DNA from: CBDBES01 sp965204465
GTDB taxonomy: Bacteria; Spirochaetota; Leptospiria; Turneriellales; CBDBES01
Direction of reading: 5' to 3'
Assembly: GCA_965204465.1 (NCBI GenBank)
Contig: OZ241995.1
Location: 310,001 to 374,000, forward strand
DNA length: 64,000 bases
The position numbers and the translations under genes were made by a program. Position 1 is the stretch's first letter. Each line of letters opens with the position of its first letter. The notes under the pieces were generated by a model. It was given only the letters and a program-made list of their open reading frames with translations. It was not told the DNA's origin and ran no database searches. Shown here one piece after another: positions 24,728-34,879 of the stretch.

Positions 24728-26509
24728 ATGACAATAGTTTTATATACTTTGATCATTAGCCTATTTAGTGATAATTCCAAACAATTCGAAATAGAGAATA
24801 TCCATTTAGCTAAAAATGAAATATTCCCCGATAGACTATTTATTATGAATAGAAAAGATCAGAATAAAATTACTTCCTGGAGTTTTAACTCTAATAGAAG
24901 CATTATTTATGTAGATTCTTTCGTGGGAAACGATAGTTTTATGGGAACCATTTCAAGACCTAAAAAAACAATACAGGCCGCTATCCATGAAGCAAGAAAT
25001 CATTCCAATAAAACGCATGTCTATGTTGCCTCTGGATATTATAGAGAAAGGATAAACTTACCGAACTCAATTTCCTTATATGGAGGCTATGCCAGATCCA
25101 AATGGAATAAGAGAAGAGGATCTACTGTGATCATACCTCCTGAAAGTACAATGGCAAAGTCGAATGCCACTGTTTCCATTCATTCGGATGTGAACCGTAA
25201 TACAATATTGGATGGTTTTAGTATAGTAGGGGGGGCTGGTTTGCATTCAACTGCTATTTGGATAAATTCCGATGCATCTCCTATCATTCAAAACAATATG
25301 ATCCAAGGTGGATCAGGAAAATTAACATCCAGAAGTATATTTTGCAATGCTTGTAAGGTACATCTTAAGAAGAATAAAATATTTGGCGGCAATGGGAAGA
25401 AGAATGCAGCAGTTTGGATGGATGCTTCTGGTTCAGACCTATCTATTGAAAATAATATCATTTCAGGTGGAACTGGGAATATATCCATTGGTTTATTGGC
25501 TTCGGATATTACTTATCTGGGTATTCAGGATAATATCATTCATGGGGGGGATGGTTCTATTTCTACTATAGGCATATATGTTAAGGGAAAAGATTTAGAA
25601 GATTCCTCTGTATTGATCCGTAAAAACAGGATCATCTCCGGGGATGGTTCAGGTAATAACTATGGAATATTACATAAATCTTCTTCTACAATAGAAATAG
25701 AACAGAACCTTATTTTTGGGGGGACCGGTGCTTATTCCTATGGAATCTATAATGAAGTATCTTCTCAATCTTATATAGCCTCTAATCAGATCAATGGAGG
25801 TACGGGAGACCAATCCACCGGGATATATGATGCATTCCATCTGGATACTCCTTCGAGTAAAGAATGCACTTCCAAGGATTGTATTTCTGACTCTTCTTAT
25901 AATGGAAGCATTATTCTAAATAATTTGATATGGAGCGGTGGCAGTAGCATTAGTTCTTTTTCTATAGGTATTGATACAAATACAAGTTCTATTATCCGTA
26001 ATAATACGATTCATTCTGGTGAATCATTAACCAGCATAGGAATAAAGATGTCTGATACAGGGAGGGCTATCATTGAAAATAATATCTTACTGGGTGATCC
26101 GGATCATAATTCTTATTGTTTGTATGAAAGTGGGGGATATGCGGAACCAAGTTCTATTCGGTATAACGTTCTGTATAATTGTAATTCTGCCTTATACTAT
26201 GGTACAAAGAAGGGAGACATTATTTTCATTTCGAATATAAATGATGGCAAAATGCTAGGAGAACGGGTCTATGCAGAAGGTAATTTGAATATTGATCCTG
26301 TTCTACAGTCTTTAGCTGGAAAAGATAGTAGTGCAGCTACTATGATGGATAATGATTGGAATATTTCCTATTCTACGAGTATCAATATTTCTAAAGGAGG
26401 AATAAATTTTTCTCAAGATGAATTAACTCCTTTTGACATGGATATAAAGTGCAATAAAAGAGATCAATATTGGTCTATAGGCGCTTATCAATATGAGAAT
26501 AGAAAATAG
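24728..26509 (+). CDS. secreted right-handed beta-helix protein (DUF1565)
   Basis: 593 residues. After 'RSIIYVDSFVGNDSFMG' the segment 'SRPKKTIQAAIHEA' and 'VYVASGYYRERINLP' is the DUF1565 start of a parallel beta-helix. About a dozen coils follow with recurrent 'IxxNxIxGGxG' turns (for example 'NNIISGGTGN', 'RNRIISGDGSGN', 'QNLIFGGTGAYSYGIYN'). Cysteine pairs ('FCNAC', 'CTSKDC') suggest disulfides outside the cytoplasm. The N-terminus is hydrophobic and short, a weak signal peptide. It is the first gene of a four-gene envelope operon and overlaps the next gene by 17 bp. Surface binding or display is inferred. Confidence 0.8.
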   Translation: MTIVLYTLIISLFSDNSKQFEIENIHLAKNEIFPDRLFIMNRKDQNKITSWSFNSNRSIIYVDSFVGNDSFMGTISRPKKTIQAAIHEARNHSNKTHVYVASGYYRERINLPNSISLYGGYARSKWNKRRGSTVIIPPESTMAKSNATVSIHSDVNRNTILDGFSIVGGAGLHSTAIWINSDASPIIQNNMIQGGSGKLTSRSIFCNACKVHLKKNKIFGGNGKKNAAVWMDASGSDLSIENNIISGGTGNISIGLLASDITYLGIQDNIIHGGDGSISTIGIYVKGKDLEDSSVLIRKNRIISGDGSGNNYGILHKSSSTIEIEQNLIFGGTGAYSYGIYNEVSSQSYIASNQINGGTGDQSTGIYDAFHLDTPSSKECTSKDCISDSSYNGSIILNNLIWSGGSSISSFSIGIDTNTSSIIRNNTIHSGESLTSIGIKMSDTGRAIIENNILLGDPDHNSYCLYESGGYAEPSSIRYNVLYNCNSALYYGTKKGDIIFISNINDGKMLGERVYAEGNLNIDPVLQSLAGKDSSAATMMDNDWNISYSTSINISKGGINFSQDELTPFDMDIKCNKRDQYWSIGAYQYENRK

Positions 26510-28799
26510 ATTTTTTATTCTTATCTATTGCTTTATATTACCAGATAATTTTGCTTTTGCATTGAGTATCATTCATAGACCCGCCAGACAGGGGACAGTC
26601 AATATACCTATATTGATAGAGGCTTATCTGGATGATCCAAATGAATTTTTATGGGCAAAATTATTTGTGAAAAGAAAGAATGTATCATTCTTTACTTCCA
26701 TTCCGATGAAGGGGTCTGGAAGAGGTTTTTCTGCAGAAATTCCATCTACTTATATACATGAACAAGGTACTCATTACTACATAGAGGCTATTTCTCAGAA
26801 AGGAAATATATTAAGGCTACCCGAAAACGCGCCTGTAAACATCTTCTTTATTAAAAATGATTCTCCTCGAAAAAGGATCAAAATACAGATAACAAAACCG
26901 TTAAAAGATGTTTCCTTAAGACCGAATGAAGTAAAACTTGTGGCTTCTTTATATGGGCTGAACTATTTACCCCATGAAATATATGTAGAAGTATTATTGG
27001 ATAATTTGAGAGTAAACCATCAAAGATTAGGAAGTTTTATCACATACGAACCATACGAAAGCCTTTCCTCAGGTAGACATTATTTTGAGATCAGGTTATG
27101 GAGCTCCAAACGAAATTTGATCTCTCAATCAAAAGTATTTTTTTATATCTCAAAAGAATTTACTCCTTCGGAAGAGATTGATCTGTTAAATGATCAAAGA
27201 CCACAAATTGACGAGAATTATTTTAAAGCAGATACCCATAAATCCATCTGGAAATCCAAAGGAGAAGTAGGTGCTGATTTTCAATTTGCCAGAACCATGA
27301 GTGATAGAGAAACTCCACTTCTTTATCCAAATGGATTCTATAGCATACACGGAGAATGGCAGGCCAGCAGAAAGGATCTAAATATTTTTCTAGGGCCATT
27401 TTTATTTACATCCCAAAGAGCAGAAAATGGCAAACGCATCAATCGTTTTTCCATGGGTTTTTCAAACAAACCATTCTCTGCCAGATGGGGCACTATTTTT
27501 TCTGATTTAACTGATCTATCTGGTTCAGGGGTATCTTTACTTGGTTTGGAAGTTGTATTTGATGAATTGAATGGAAATGCTTTTAACTATGGCGCAAAGA
27601 TCATAGCAGGTCAATCAAAATTTGGTATTGAAGAAGAAGAAGATCCGGATCATCTGGGTGTTTACGCTCAGAGGGTCTATGGGGGAAAGGTATTTCTGAC
27701 TCCTTTCCCTAAATATTTTACCATATCGGTACAGGGCACAGATACCAGGGATCTTTCTGACTCTATCCAAACTCCTGAACTCATTCCTCAGATCGAAAAC
27801 CAGGTGATCAGTATTCATTCTAAACTCTCCATGCCTAAAATGCCTTTTTTAAGTTCAATAGAAACAGAATATGGTATTAGTAGAAGCCAGATCATCAATC
27901 CAGAAGAAGAACCAGAAAAAATTGTGGGGCATGGTTTTTATATAAAAAAAAATGGAAAGATAAAAGTTCTGGATATACAATATCAATTGAAAACATCTTA
28001 TATAGACCCCCAGTTTTATACCGTATTCGGGGTACAGAAATCTGATCTTTTTAATTTGGGATTGGATATTTCACATAATATTCTAAAAAATAAAATATCT
28101 TTATCTGAGTCATTTAAATATTCTTTTGATAATCTAAAAAATCAAAAAACAGATAGAACCCATACGATAGAAGGTGGATTTTCTATCAACATGAATTTCC
28201 CTTCCTTCCCCCAAATTACAATAAATGATCATTTGCAAAACCAAAGATCAGAAAATGGCGTGGAGGAGATTGATCATAGTTTAGTCACATCCATCCGCCA
28301 TGAAACCAATATAGAATCCTTTTCCATAATACCTGGTCTTTCTTTTAGCCAGAATAATACTTTTAAACTTCCCGATCCTGTAGAAGAAAATACGAACCGA
28401 AACTATTCCATAAGTTGCAGCCTTGGCTATTCTCCTTTGGATTGGATCCATTTTTCAACAGATGCATATTATGGTTTAAATGAGAGCAGAATATCCGGAG
28501 AAGAAACAAATCCTGGTTTATCCAGCTCCTTTTCTGAAAATATAACCACCTCTTTTAAGCTATGGGAGGAAAAATTAATTTTGCCTCTATCCTTTAAACA
28601 TTCTAAAAATTTAGATCACCCATCTTCCGCAGAAAAAGAATCGGATACCTTCACTGGAAGTATTGGAATTGAATTATTATTCTTAAAAGTTCATAAGATT
28701 AATGGAAGAGGTTCTGCTATATTCTTTCAGGATAAGTATGAGCCAACGGAAAACTATGTAAATTTTTCCTTTGAAATAAACTACAAAATGACTTTTTAA
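26493..28799 (+). CDS. outer-membrane beta-barrel protein with N-terminal Ig-like domain
   Basis: 768 residues. The signal peptide 'FFILIYCFILPDNFAFA' precedes an Ig-like/fibronectin-like domain (about 25-115) with 'FTSIPMKGSGRGFSAEIPS' and 'GTHYYIEAIS', a module that often precedes outer-membrane domains. A second beta-sandwich (120-215) follows. From about 240 the sequence alternates polar and hydrophobic residues in short strands to the end, which is 'FSFEINYKMTF' with the terminal Phe preferred by the BAM machinery. This supports a large barrel. The gene overlaps the beta-helix gene, so translation is coupled and the two products may act together. The transported or bound substrate is unknown. 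Confidence 0.72.
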   Translation: MRIENRFFILIYCFILPDNFAFALSIIHRPARQGTVNIPILIEAYLDDPNEFLWAKLFVKRKNVSFFTSIPMKGSGRGFSAEIPSTYIHEQGTHYYIEAISQKGNILRLPENAPVNIFFIKNDSPRKRIKIQITKPLKDVSLRPNEVKLVASLYGLNYLPHEIYVEVLLDNLRVNHQRLGSFITYEPYESLSSGRHYFEIRLWSSKRNLISQSKVFFYISKEFTPSEEIDLLNDQRPQIDENYFKADTHKSIWKSKGEVGADFQFARTMSDRETPLLYPNGFYSIHGEWQASRKDLNIFLGPFLFTSQRAENGKRINRFSMGFSNKPFSARWGTIFSDLTDLSGSGVSLLGLEVVFDELNGNAFNYGAKIIAGQSKFGIEEEEDPDHLGVYAQRVYGGKVFLTPFPKYFTISVQGTDTRDLSDSIQTPELIPQIENQVISIHSKLSMPKMPFLSSIETEYGISRSQIINPEEEPEKIVGHGFYIKKNGKIKVLDIQYQLKTSYIDPQFYTVFGVQKSDLFNLGLDISHNILKNKISLSESFKYSFDNLKNQKTDRTHTIEGGFSINMNFPSFPQITINDHLQNQRSENGVEEIDHSLVTSIRHETNIESFSIIPGLSFSQNNTFKLPDPVEENTNRNYSISCSLGYSPLDWIHFSTDAYYGLNESRISGEETNPGLSSSFSENITTSFKLWEEKLILPLSFKHSKNLDHPSSAEKESDTFTGSIGIELLFLKVHKINGRGSAIFFQDKYEPTENYVNFSFEINYKMTF

Positions 28800-28842
28800 A
28801 TATGTACTACCATACTATTTCAGAGAAAATATAGAGTTCATT

Positions 28843-31416
28843 ATGATGTTTGTAATATTATTTTTATACTTATGTTTTTTAGGATCGAGTCAATTTTACG
28901 GGACTGATTTTTCATATCGTTTTGGTGCAGGAAATGCCTCTTCGTTTATGGCTTCTGGGGAAGCGTTTTTATTTGACACTAGTCCTGCTAATTTATCCTC
29001 TTTAACTGGAATTACCTTGGGGGGATTTTATTCTGATTTTTCATATAAAGAAGAAGATATAAACAATTTTGGATTCTTTATCGGTGTTCCATGGAATAGG
29101 CTTGGTTTCTCTGCGTTTGCCTCTGGTCCCAATATTAAATTTCTAAATAAGATCGGAGCGGCCTTTTCTTTTCCATTATATGATCATCTGCACAGTGGCC
29201 TGTATATTAGCCTGAAAAAAACAGAAACCCAATACATTATACAGGCAAATTCAGGCATTCTTCATAAATTCCCGGTTAAAAAAATCTTTGGATTTGGCTT
29301 TGGCATCCATCAGTTAAATATTGCATTTGCTCTGGAAATGAACATACCTTCTGCGCAACCAAGAGAAACGAAAGAAAGACTACTAGGAGGATTGTATTCT
29401 ATATTCTTTAGATATAAATTTGTGGAATTGGATTATTCACAACAACTCATCAGCAGGAATGGATTCTCTTATTTTACATACGCTCATGGCCTTAGGATGT
29501 CTGTTTTCAGAATTTTCTTTCTGGAAGGAGGGATTCGTTTTGATGAGGAATTCAAAGTAAATACAGGCTTTATAGGTTCATCTTTAAATATACCATTCGA
29601 AACATCCATGAAATGGCTTATTAACATAAATTATTCCTTTCCTGTTTTTGAAAGTAGAATCATCCAAAATCTATCTTTCGCCTCATCCATAGGTTACCAA
29701 TTTTATGGAAGTAGTCGATTGAACGAAAAACCTACTCGCCAGCGTACCCTATTAAAGTATATTATTGAACCTTCTGAAAAATTTACTCCCAATGCAGACG
29801 GAAAAAATGACATTTTAAAAATTTATTTATACCATCCCAATTATACAAAACTCAGGAATTGGAATTTAATCATTAAAAACGCGGATGATAAGACTGTTTC
29901 TGTGATCCAGCCCAATATTCTGGATTCGGACTCTGAAAACCTTTTTGATTTCCCTAAGTTGATAAGATGGTATGGAAAAGATCATAAAGGTAGAAAAATG
30001 CCAGATGGAAATTACCATTTATATTTTGTAGCATTACTACCAGAGATAAAGCAAAAAAAATGGGATATGGGAGCTATATCCTTAGATAGCATCATTCCAC
30101 AATTTAAGATAGATTTGCCTAAGAATGATTATTTGATCGGTCAGCAAAAAGAATTTAAAATACATCTAAAAGATATTCTTGGAGATATACAACAATATAA
30201 CATACAGATTCAGGATACTCATGAAAATATTATTTTTCATAAAAAAATAGAGAAAGCCAATGTATTTTCATGGAATGGAAGTTTTGTTCCTGGTTTTATT
30301 CCTTATACAGGTAATTTCTTATTAAAGATATTTGCGGTTGATAATGCAGGGAATCGTTCCAGGAACATCTATCATAATATCCATATCTTTGATCAACAAG
30401 AAAAAATAGCTTTGCGTTTCTCAGATACTATTTTTACAAATCGTTCGGATAGAATATATATTTATCCCATACATCAATTCAAAAGTCAAATTCAAAATTG
30501 GAATGTATATATTCGCTCTACCCAAAGTAAAAAAATAGTTCGATCTTATAAAGGGAAAAATTATTTACCAATCAAATTAACATGGGACGGGACAGACCAG
30601 GGTAAACAAAGAATCTCTTCTGGGAGATACAATGTTTTATTCCGATCGGAACTTAAAAATGGTTCCAGGTTAAATTCAGTTTATTATACTCTAAGAATAG
30701 ATACCTATCCTCCTCAATTGACTTTAGAGGTAGATCATCCTATGTTTACTCCGGATACAGATGGAATAGATGATCTCTTAAAAGTGTCTATCAATTCACA
30801 TGATGATTCAAGTATTCAGAAATATTTAATCCTGATCAAAGACCAATATAAGAATATTATTAAAAGAGAAGAAAATAAAGGCAACCCACCTTCTTTTTTC
30901 TTTTGGGATGGCATTAAAGATTCTGGTTTTTCAGTGGATAGTTATCAGAACTATTTCATTTCAATGGTTGCCATGGATTCTGCAGGTAATTTTGCCCGAT
31001 CAAATGAACTAAAAATAAAAACGGGCCTGTTACAGAATAATTTTAGTTCTGATCCAGAGATTGAAAAACCAAAGACAATATTATCCTTTCCAAATATAAT
31101 TTTTCCTTTTGCGAAATCCATTCCAACCTATTTAGGTAAAGGAGTTCTTAAAAAAATAGCCAGATTTTTATTGATCCAGAAGAAGATGCATATCATCATA
31201 ACCGGACATGCGGATTCCAGGGGGTCATTTTTATTCAATCAGGTACTCTCTTATGAAAGAGCTTTGTATGTAAAAAATTATCTAAAGAATTTTGGGCTGA
31301 ATGATTTTTTAATAAAAGCTTTTGGAGCTGGTTCTACCGATCCTCTTTTTAAAGAAGATAGTGAAGAAGCCAGGTCCAAAAACAGACGTGTGGAAATCAC
31401 ACTTAAGAATATTTAA
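28843..31416 (+). CDS. outer-membrane protein with FlgD-like Ig repeats and OmpA C-terminus
   Basis: 857 residues. The signal 'VILFLYLCFLGSSQF' is followed by a beta-barrel-like region (20-285, 'GNASSFMASGEAFLFDTSPA'). Two FlgD/CHU_C-like Ig segments begin with 'FTPNADGKND' (about 312) and 'FTPDTDGIDD' (about 633); each ends with a 'DGNYHLYF' or 'AGNFARS' type strand. The C-terminus (about 750-857) is an OmpA peptidoglycan-binding domain: 'ITGHADSRGS', 'LSYERALYVKNYL', 'SKNRRVEITL'. It therefore links an outer-membrane barrel to the cell wall. The third gene of the operon, 43 bp after the previous one. The domain order is common in spirochaetes and Bacteroidota. Confidence 0.82.
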   Translation: MMFVILFLYLCFLGSSQFYGTDFSYRFGAGNASSFMASGEAFLFDTSPANLSSLTGITLGGFYSDFSYKEEDINNFGFFIGVPWNRLGFSAFASGPNIKFLNKIGAAFSFPLYDHLHSGLYISLKKTETQYIIQANSGILHKFPVKKIFGFGFGIHQLNIAFALEMNIPSAQPRETKERLLGGLYSIFFRYKFVELDYSQQLISRNGFSYFTYAHGLRMSVFRIFFLEGGIRFDEEFKVNTGFIGSSLNIPFETSMKWLININYSFPVFESRIIQNLSFASSIGYQFYGSSRLNEKPTRQRTLLKYIIEPSEKFTPNADGKNDILKIYLYHPNYTKLRNWNLIIKNADDKTVSVIQPNILDSDSENLFDFPKLIRWYGKDHKGRKMPDGNYHLYFVALLPEIKQKKWDMGAISLDSIIPQFKIDLPKNDYLIGQQKEFKIHLKDILGDIQQYNIQIQDTHENIIFHKKIEKANVFSWNGSFVPGFIPYTGNFLLKIFAVDNAGNRSRNIYHNIHIFDQQEKIALRFSDTIFTNRSDRIYIYPIHQFKSQIQNWNVYIRSTQSKKIVRSYKGKNYLPIKLTWDGTDQGKQRISSGRYNVLFRSELKNGSRLNSVYYTLRIDTYPPQLTLEVDHPMFTPDTDGIDDLLKVSINSHDDSSIQKYLILIKDQYKNIIKREENKGNPPSFFFWDGIKDSGFSVDSYQNYFISMVAMDSAGNFARSNELKIKTGLLQNNFSSDPEIEKPKTILSFPNIIFPFAKSIPTYLGKGVLKKIARFLLIQKKMHIIITGHADSRGSFLFNQVLSYERALYVKNYLKNFGLNDFLIKAFGAGSTDPLFKEDSEEARSKNRRVEITLKNI

Positions 31417-31430
31417 AAAAAGGAAGGAAT

Positions 31431-32816
31431 ATGAAATATAAATGGATCATTTTTTTGATGTTTTTTTTAAGGATGAAGAGTATTTTTTCTGTGGAAATAG
31501 GACTGACATTGGACCAAGAGACTTCTGCTTCTAGCAGGGCATTGGGAAGCTCATCCGCTTCGATTCCAGAGGGACTTTTACATTCTAAATTAAATCCGGC
31601 GCAGTTAGTATTTATCCAATCGGCAGGTTTTTTAGGAAAATTCAATCACTATATTTTTGAAAATAATTACGTTGGATTTTCAGCCGCCTGGCGTTTATAT
31701 GGGATACCCATTGCATTTTCTTATGATATGGGTCTGCCTATATACTTTTCGGAAATAAATGATGAGGGATTTGAAGGTCCAAGAGACTCTATTTATGAAA
31801 TCACTTCAGGAATATCTTCTGCCTGGACTTTTAAAATTTATGGCCATGCTTTACATGTCGGGATTGGAAGCAAACTTTTCTATAAGAAGTTTTTATTTCA
31901 AACTCTTTATTCGGTAGCTTCTGATATCGGGATTCTATTTCCATTTTCAATTGATCCAATCAAGTTTTTTTCAATGAGAGGGGCCTATAATTTTCATCTT
32001 TCTTTTACTGCATTGAATTTCGGACCACCTGTTTCCTATCCTGATTCAAAAGAACATTTGCCTTCCTCTATACAGATAGGGATCAATTGGACAATTTTAT
32101 CCAGCCGGGATCATAAAATTGATCTGTCTAATTCAGGTAAGATGTATACTTTTGCGGATGATTTTTCTAGTAGTATTGAATATTCACTGGGTTTACAATA
32201 TATCGTATTAAATTCACTTTTCATTAGAAGCAGCCTGTTTAAATCCTATGATCAGCTGGGTATAAATGTAGGTGGTGGATTAAGATACCCTTTTCATCAT
32301 TCTCATTATTTTCAAGTAGATTATAATTTTCAACCTATCATTAGCCTAGGAGATACCCATCAAGTCAGTTTTAAGGTAAGCCTGGATTATTCTATTAAAA
32401 AGAGTAGGGTATTTGATAAGGATGATCCAGCTCTGAGGGCAAAGGCTTTTCCGGATTATGAAGATGTGCTTTTTTTAAAGGATGGAAATAAAATGGAAGT
32501 GAATAAGCTGGAAGAAACAAAAGAAGATATTTTGGTAGAACATGAATTTGGAAAGCTGCGCATATATAAAGAGCAAATTGAATATATGTTCAGCAAAAAA
32601 ATGTTAATGATAGACGAGGAAATTATAAATACAATTCAAGACTACATAGATAAATATAAAAAAGAGAATAAACATCATCCCGATTCTTTAGAAGAAGTGA
32701 AAATATATCTGCAAGAATTATCAGTAGAAAGGCTACCCCAACCATCTACCGGAACATTAGTCTACGACAGAGAAAGTGGAAAAATCAATTTAAAAAGAAA
32801 AAAACTATTTAGATAA
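31431..32816 (+). CDS. PorV/UPF0164-like outer-membrane protein
   Basis: 461 residues. The signal peptide 'IIFLMFFLRMKSIFS' is followed by 'TSASSRALGSSSASIPEGLL' and 'LNPAQLVF', a version of the 'ARxxGMGxxxxA...NPAGL' start of FadL/PorV/UPF0164-type barrels. A strand-rich barrel runs to about residue 325 ('VGGGLRYPFHHSHYFQVDYNF'-like strands). The last 125 residues are helical and charged and would lie in the periplasm. It ends the four-gene operon, 14 bp after the OmpA-tailed gene. Proteins of this class act as lipid channels or as shuttles of a secretion system; here the role is inferred. Confidence 0.68.
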   Translation: MKYKWIIFLMFFLRMKSIFSVEIGLTLDQETSASSRALGSSSASIPEGLLHSKLNPAQLVFIQSAGFLGKFNHYIFENNYVGFSAAWRLYGIPIAFSYDMGLPIYFSEINDEGFEGPRDSIYEITSGISSAWTFKIYGHALHVGIGSKLFYKKFLFQTLYSVASDIGILFPFSIDPIKFFSMRGAYNFHLSFTALNFGPPVSYPDSKEHLPSSIQIGINWTILSSRDHKIDLSNSGKMYTFADDFSSSIEYSLGLQYIVLNSLFIRSSLFKSYDQLGINVGGGLRYPFHHSHYFQVDYNFQPIISLGDTHQVSFKVSLDYSIKKSRVFDKDDPALRAKAFPDYEDVLFLKDGNKMEVNKLEETKEDILVEHEFGKLRIYKEQIEYMFSKKMLMIDEEIINTIQDYIDKYKKENKHHPDSLEEVKIYLQELSVERLPQPSTGTLVYDRESGKINLKRKKLFR

Positions 32817-32820
32817 TGAT

Positions 32821-32834
32821 AAAATGATCATTTT
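32821..32834. terminator. short palindrome between convergent genes
   Basis: AAAATGATCATTTT is a perfect 14-base palindrome in the 16-bp space between convergent stop codons, followed by AAATATTTTTTATTT. It could serve as a weak two-way terminator; the stem is short and AT-rich. Confidence 0.3.
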
Positions 32835-34665
32835 AAATATTTTTTATTTCTTTCACATTTTCACGATAGGATACCAGAAGGTCTTTAAAGCTTATATATC
32901 CTTTCATTTTTTTCTGGTCATCCACAATGGGCGCCTTATCAAAGTCCCAATTTAATAAAAAATCAAGTACATCTGTAAGAGTCCCTTGTAAATGAAGGGG
33001 AGGGGGCTTTTGTACCATGGAAGAGATATTTTCTTTTACTCTGGAAAGTTTTGATTTCTGTATTTTTCTTAAAGAAAGTAATCCTACATATTCATTTTTA
33101 TCATTTATTACGATAAAATCAGTTTCCTTTGTCTTTTTATCCAGAGAAATTTTGATGAGTTGATCCATAGAATCGGTTTCCTTTAAAACCAAAGATCTAT
33201 CTAATTCATGCAATGAATCTTTGATCAGTAGATCTCCTAAAAAATCGCTGTTCATATCCCATCTATGTGCGGGAGAATGGAATTTGTTCAATCTTTGTCC
33301 TCTATAAATGCTGAACTTTGAGGATAAAATAATGTTTAATATAGTTACCAATAAAAGAGGAGCCAGAAGTTGATAACTACCGGTTAACTCGCATACCATG
33401 ATCATAGGGCCGATCGGTGCATTGGCTACCCCCGAAAAAAAACCTCCCATGCCCACTATAGCATAAGAGATAGGTGAAGTCACAATTTCAGGGAACCAAT
33501 AATTTCCAGCAAAACCCACCGCAGCACCTAAGAAACCGCCTATAAAGATAGAAGGGCCAAAGACACCTCCAGAAGCTCCCGAACCAATGCTAAATGAAGT
33601 GGAAATTATTTTGAGGATAGCGATCATTAATAAAAACTGTACGAACTCGGGAGTGCTTATAGAAGACCCGTCACCCTTCAAAAAGTATTGACTCAAATGG
33701 CTATGGGAAAGCAATTCTTCATTTTGTAGTAATTTTTGCAAGAAGCCAAAACCATTGCCAATAGATTCCCATGAAAAATAGCCGATCAAGGCCACCACCA
33801 ATCCACCTATCGTAGTCTTAATACTGATCCTAATAGATAGACCTTCAAAATAATCACGAATAAAATTATATAGTTTAACGAATATGAATCCAAAAAAGGA
33901 GCATACAATACCAAGCGCAAAGTAAAAGAATAATTCATATCCATTATAAAATCCAATCTGAGTAGTATAGAAAATAGTTCCAAAGCCTCTAAAAGAGGTA
34001 AATACAAAATAACCTGTAATAGAAGAAATGATGGCTGGGATCAATGTATCCGACTCAAAATCCTCTCTATAGATCACTTCTACTGCTATGATCGCAGCTC
34101 CTAAAGGAGCCAGAAAAATAGCCCCTAGAGAACCTGCCATCCCCGCAATAAACAGAGATCTTCTTGCTCTTGCTCCAAGGCCTAAGAAAGAAGATAATAC
34201 AGATCCAATGGAAGAGCCTATTTGGGCCACAGGTCCTTCTTTGCCCGCACTCCCTCCTCCTGCCAGGTTAAAAATGGTTGCAATCCCCTTAACCAAAGGT
34301 GTTTTTCCGGATACTTTCCCATCATCATTATGGAATGCATGTATCAATGCATCCGTTCCAGCGCCTCCCGCTTTAGGATCAAATTTTTCTACCAATAAAC
34401 CAGAAATATATCCTCCCAATATAGGAAGCATAAAAAAAATAAATGGTCTGAAATCCAATTCTTCTTTGGGAGAATCAAAAGATATCTCTCCAGCGGCTTT
34501 CCCCATATTAATTCCGGCTAAATATTCGAATGTAAAATATTCTGCCATGGATAGAAGATAAGAAAAACCCAGTGCAATAAATCCGCAAATGATCCCCAGA
34601 ATTATAGAATAGAAGTAAAATTTCTTAGGATTCTTTACTTGTGTAATTCTTTTGATATCTACCAT
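32833..34665 (-). CDS. ClC-type chloride channel/antiporter with CBS domains
   Basis: 610 residues. Ten or more membrane helices carry the ClC signatures: 'GGSAGKEGPVAQIGSSIGS' (GKEGP with the gating glutamate), 'GSGASGGVFGPSIFIGG' (GxFxP), and 'GMGGFFSGVANAPIGPMIM'. The first motif, usually GSGIP, reads 'GAGTDAL', as in other bacterial non-canonical ClCs. The C-terminal 140 residues form two CBS domains ('DFIVINDKNEYVGLLSL', 'KAPIVDDQKKMKGYISF'), which sense adenine nucleotides. It exchanges Cl- or F- across the inner membrane; which ion cannot be told. It is a single gene convergent with the envelope operon. Confidence 0.9.
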   Translation of the reverse strand: MVDIKRITQVKNPKKFYFYSIILGIICGFIALGFSYLLSMAEYFTFEYLAGINMGKAAGEISFDSPKEELDFRPFIFFMLPILGGYISGLLVEKFDPKAGGAGTDALIHAFHNDDGKVSGKTPLVKGIATIFNLAGGGSAGKEGPVAQIGSSIGSVLSSFLGLGARARRSLFIAGMAGSLGAIFLAPLGAAIIAVEVIYREDFESDTLIPAIISSITGYFVFTSFRGFGTIFYTTQIGFYNGYELFFYFALGIVCSFFGFIFVKLYNFIRDYFEGLSIRISIKTTIGGLVVALIGYFSWESIGNGFGFLQKLLQNEELLSHSHLSQYFLKGDGSSISTPEFVQFLLMIAILKIISTSFSIGSGASGGVFGPSIFIGGFLGAAVGFAGNYWFPEIVTSPISYAIVGMGGFFSGVANAPIGPMIMVCELTGSYQLLAPLLLVTILNIILSSKFSIYRGQRLNKFHSPAHRWDMNSDFLGDLLIKDSLHELDRSLVLKETDSMDQLIKISLDKKTKETDFIVINDKNEYVGLLSLRKIQKSKLSRVKENISSMVQKPPPLHLQGTLTDVLDFLLNWDFDKAPIVDDQKKMKGYISFKDLLVSYRENVKEIKNI

Positions 34666-34879
34666 AAATTAATTGAATATTTTATCCACCTTACTACGAC
34701 TATATATTTTATCTTTTATAGATATAGAACTGAATGCCAAAGTTGAGGTTTGATTGGAATTGTCTTTCTTTTTTATAAAAAATAAATGCATTGGTCTTTA
34801 TGCATCTGTTAAAAGAATCTATAAGGAAGTACTCTTGATGAAAAATAGATCCAATAAAAAATTTGTAATGGAAATATCT

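Noticed and set aside
34088..34561. 157-codon plus-strand frame inside the ClC gene
   Set aside because: It is the mirror of Gly/Ala-rich ClC motifs; the minus strand encodes all ClC signatures.
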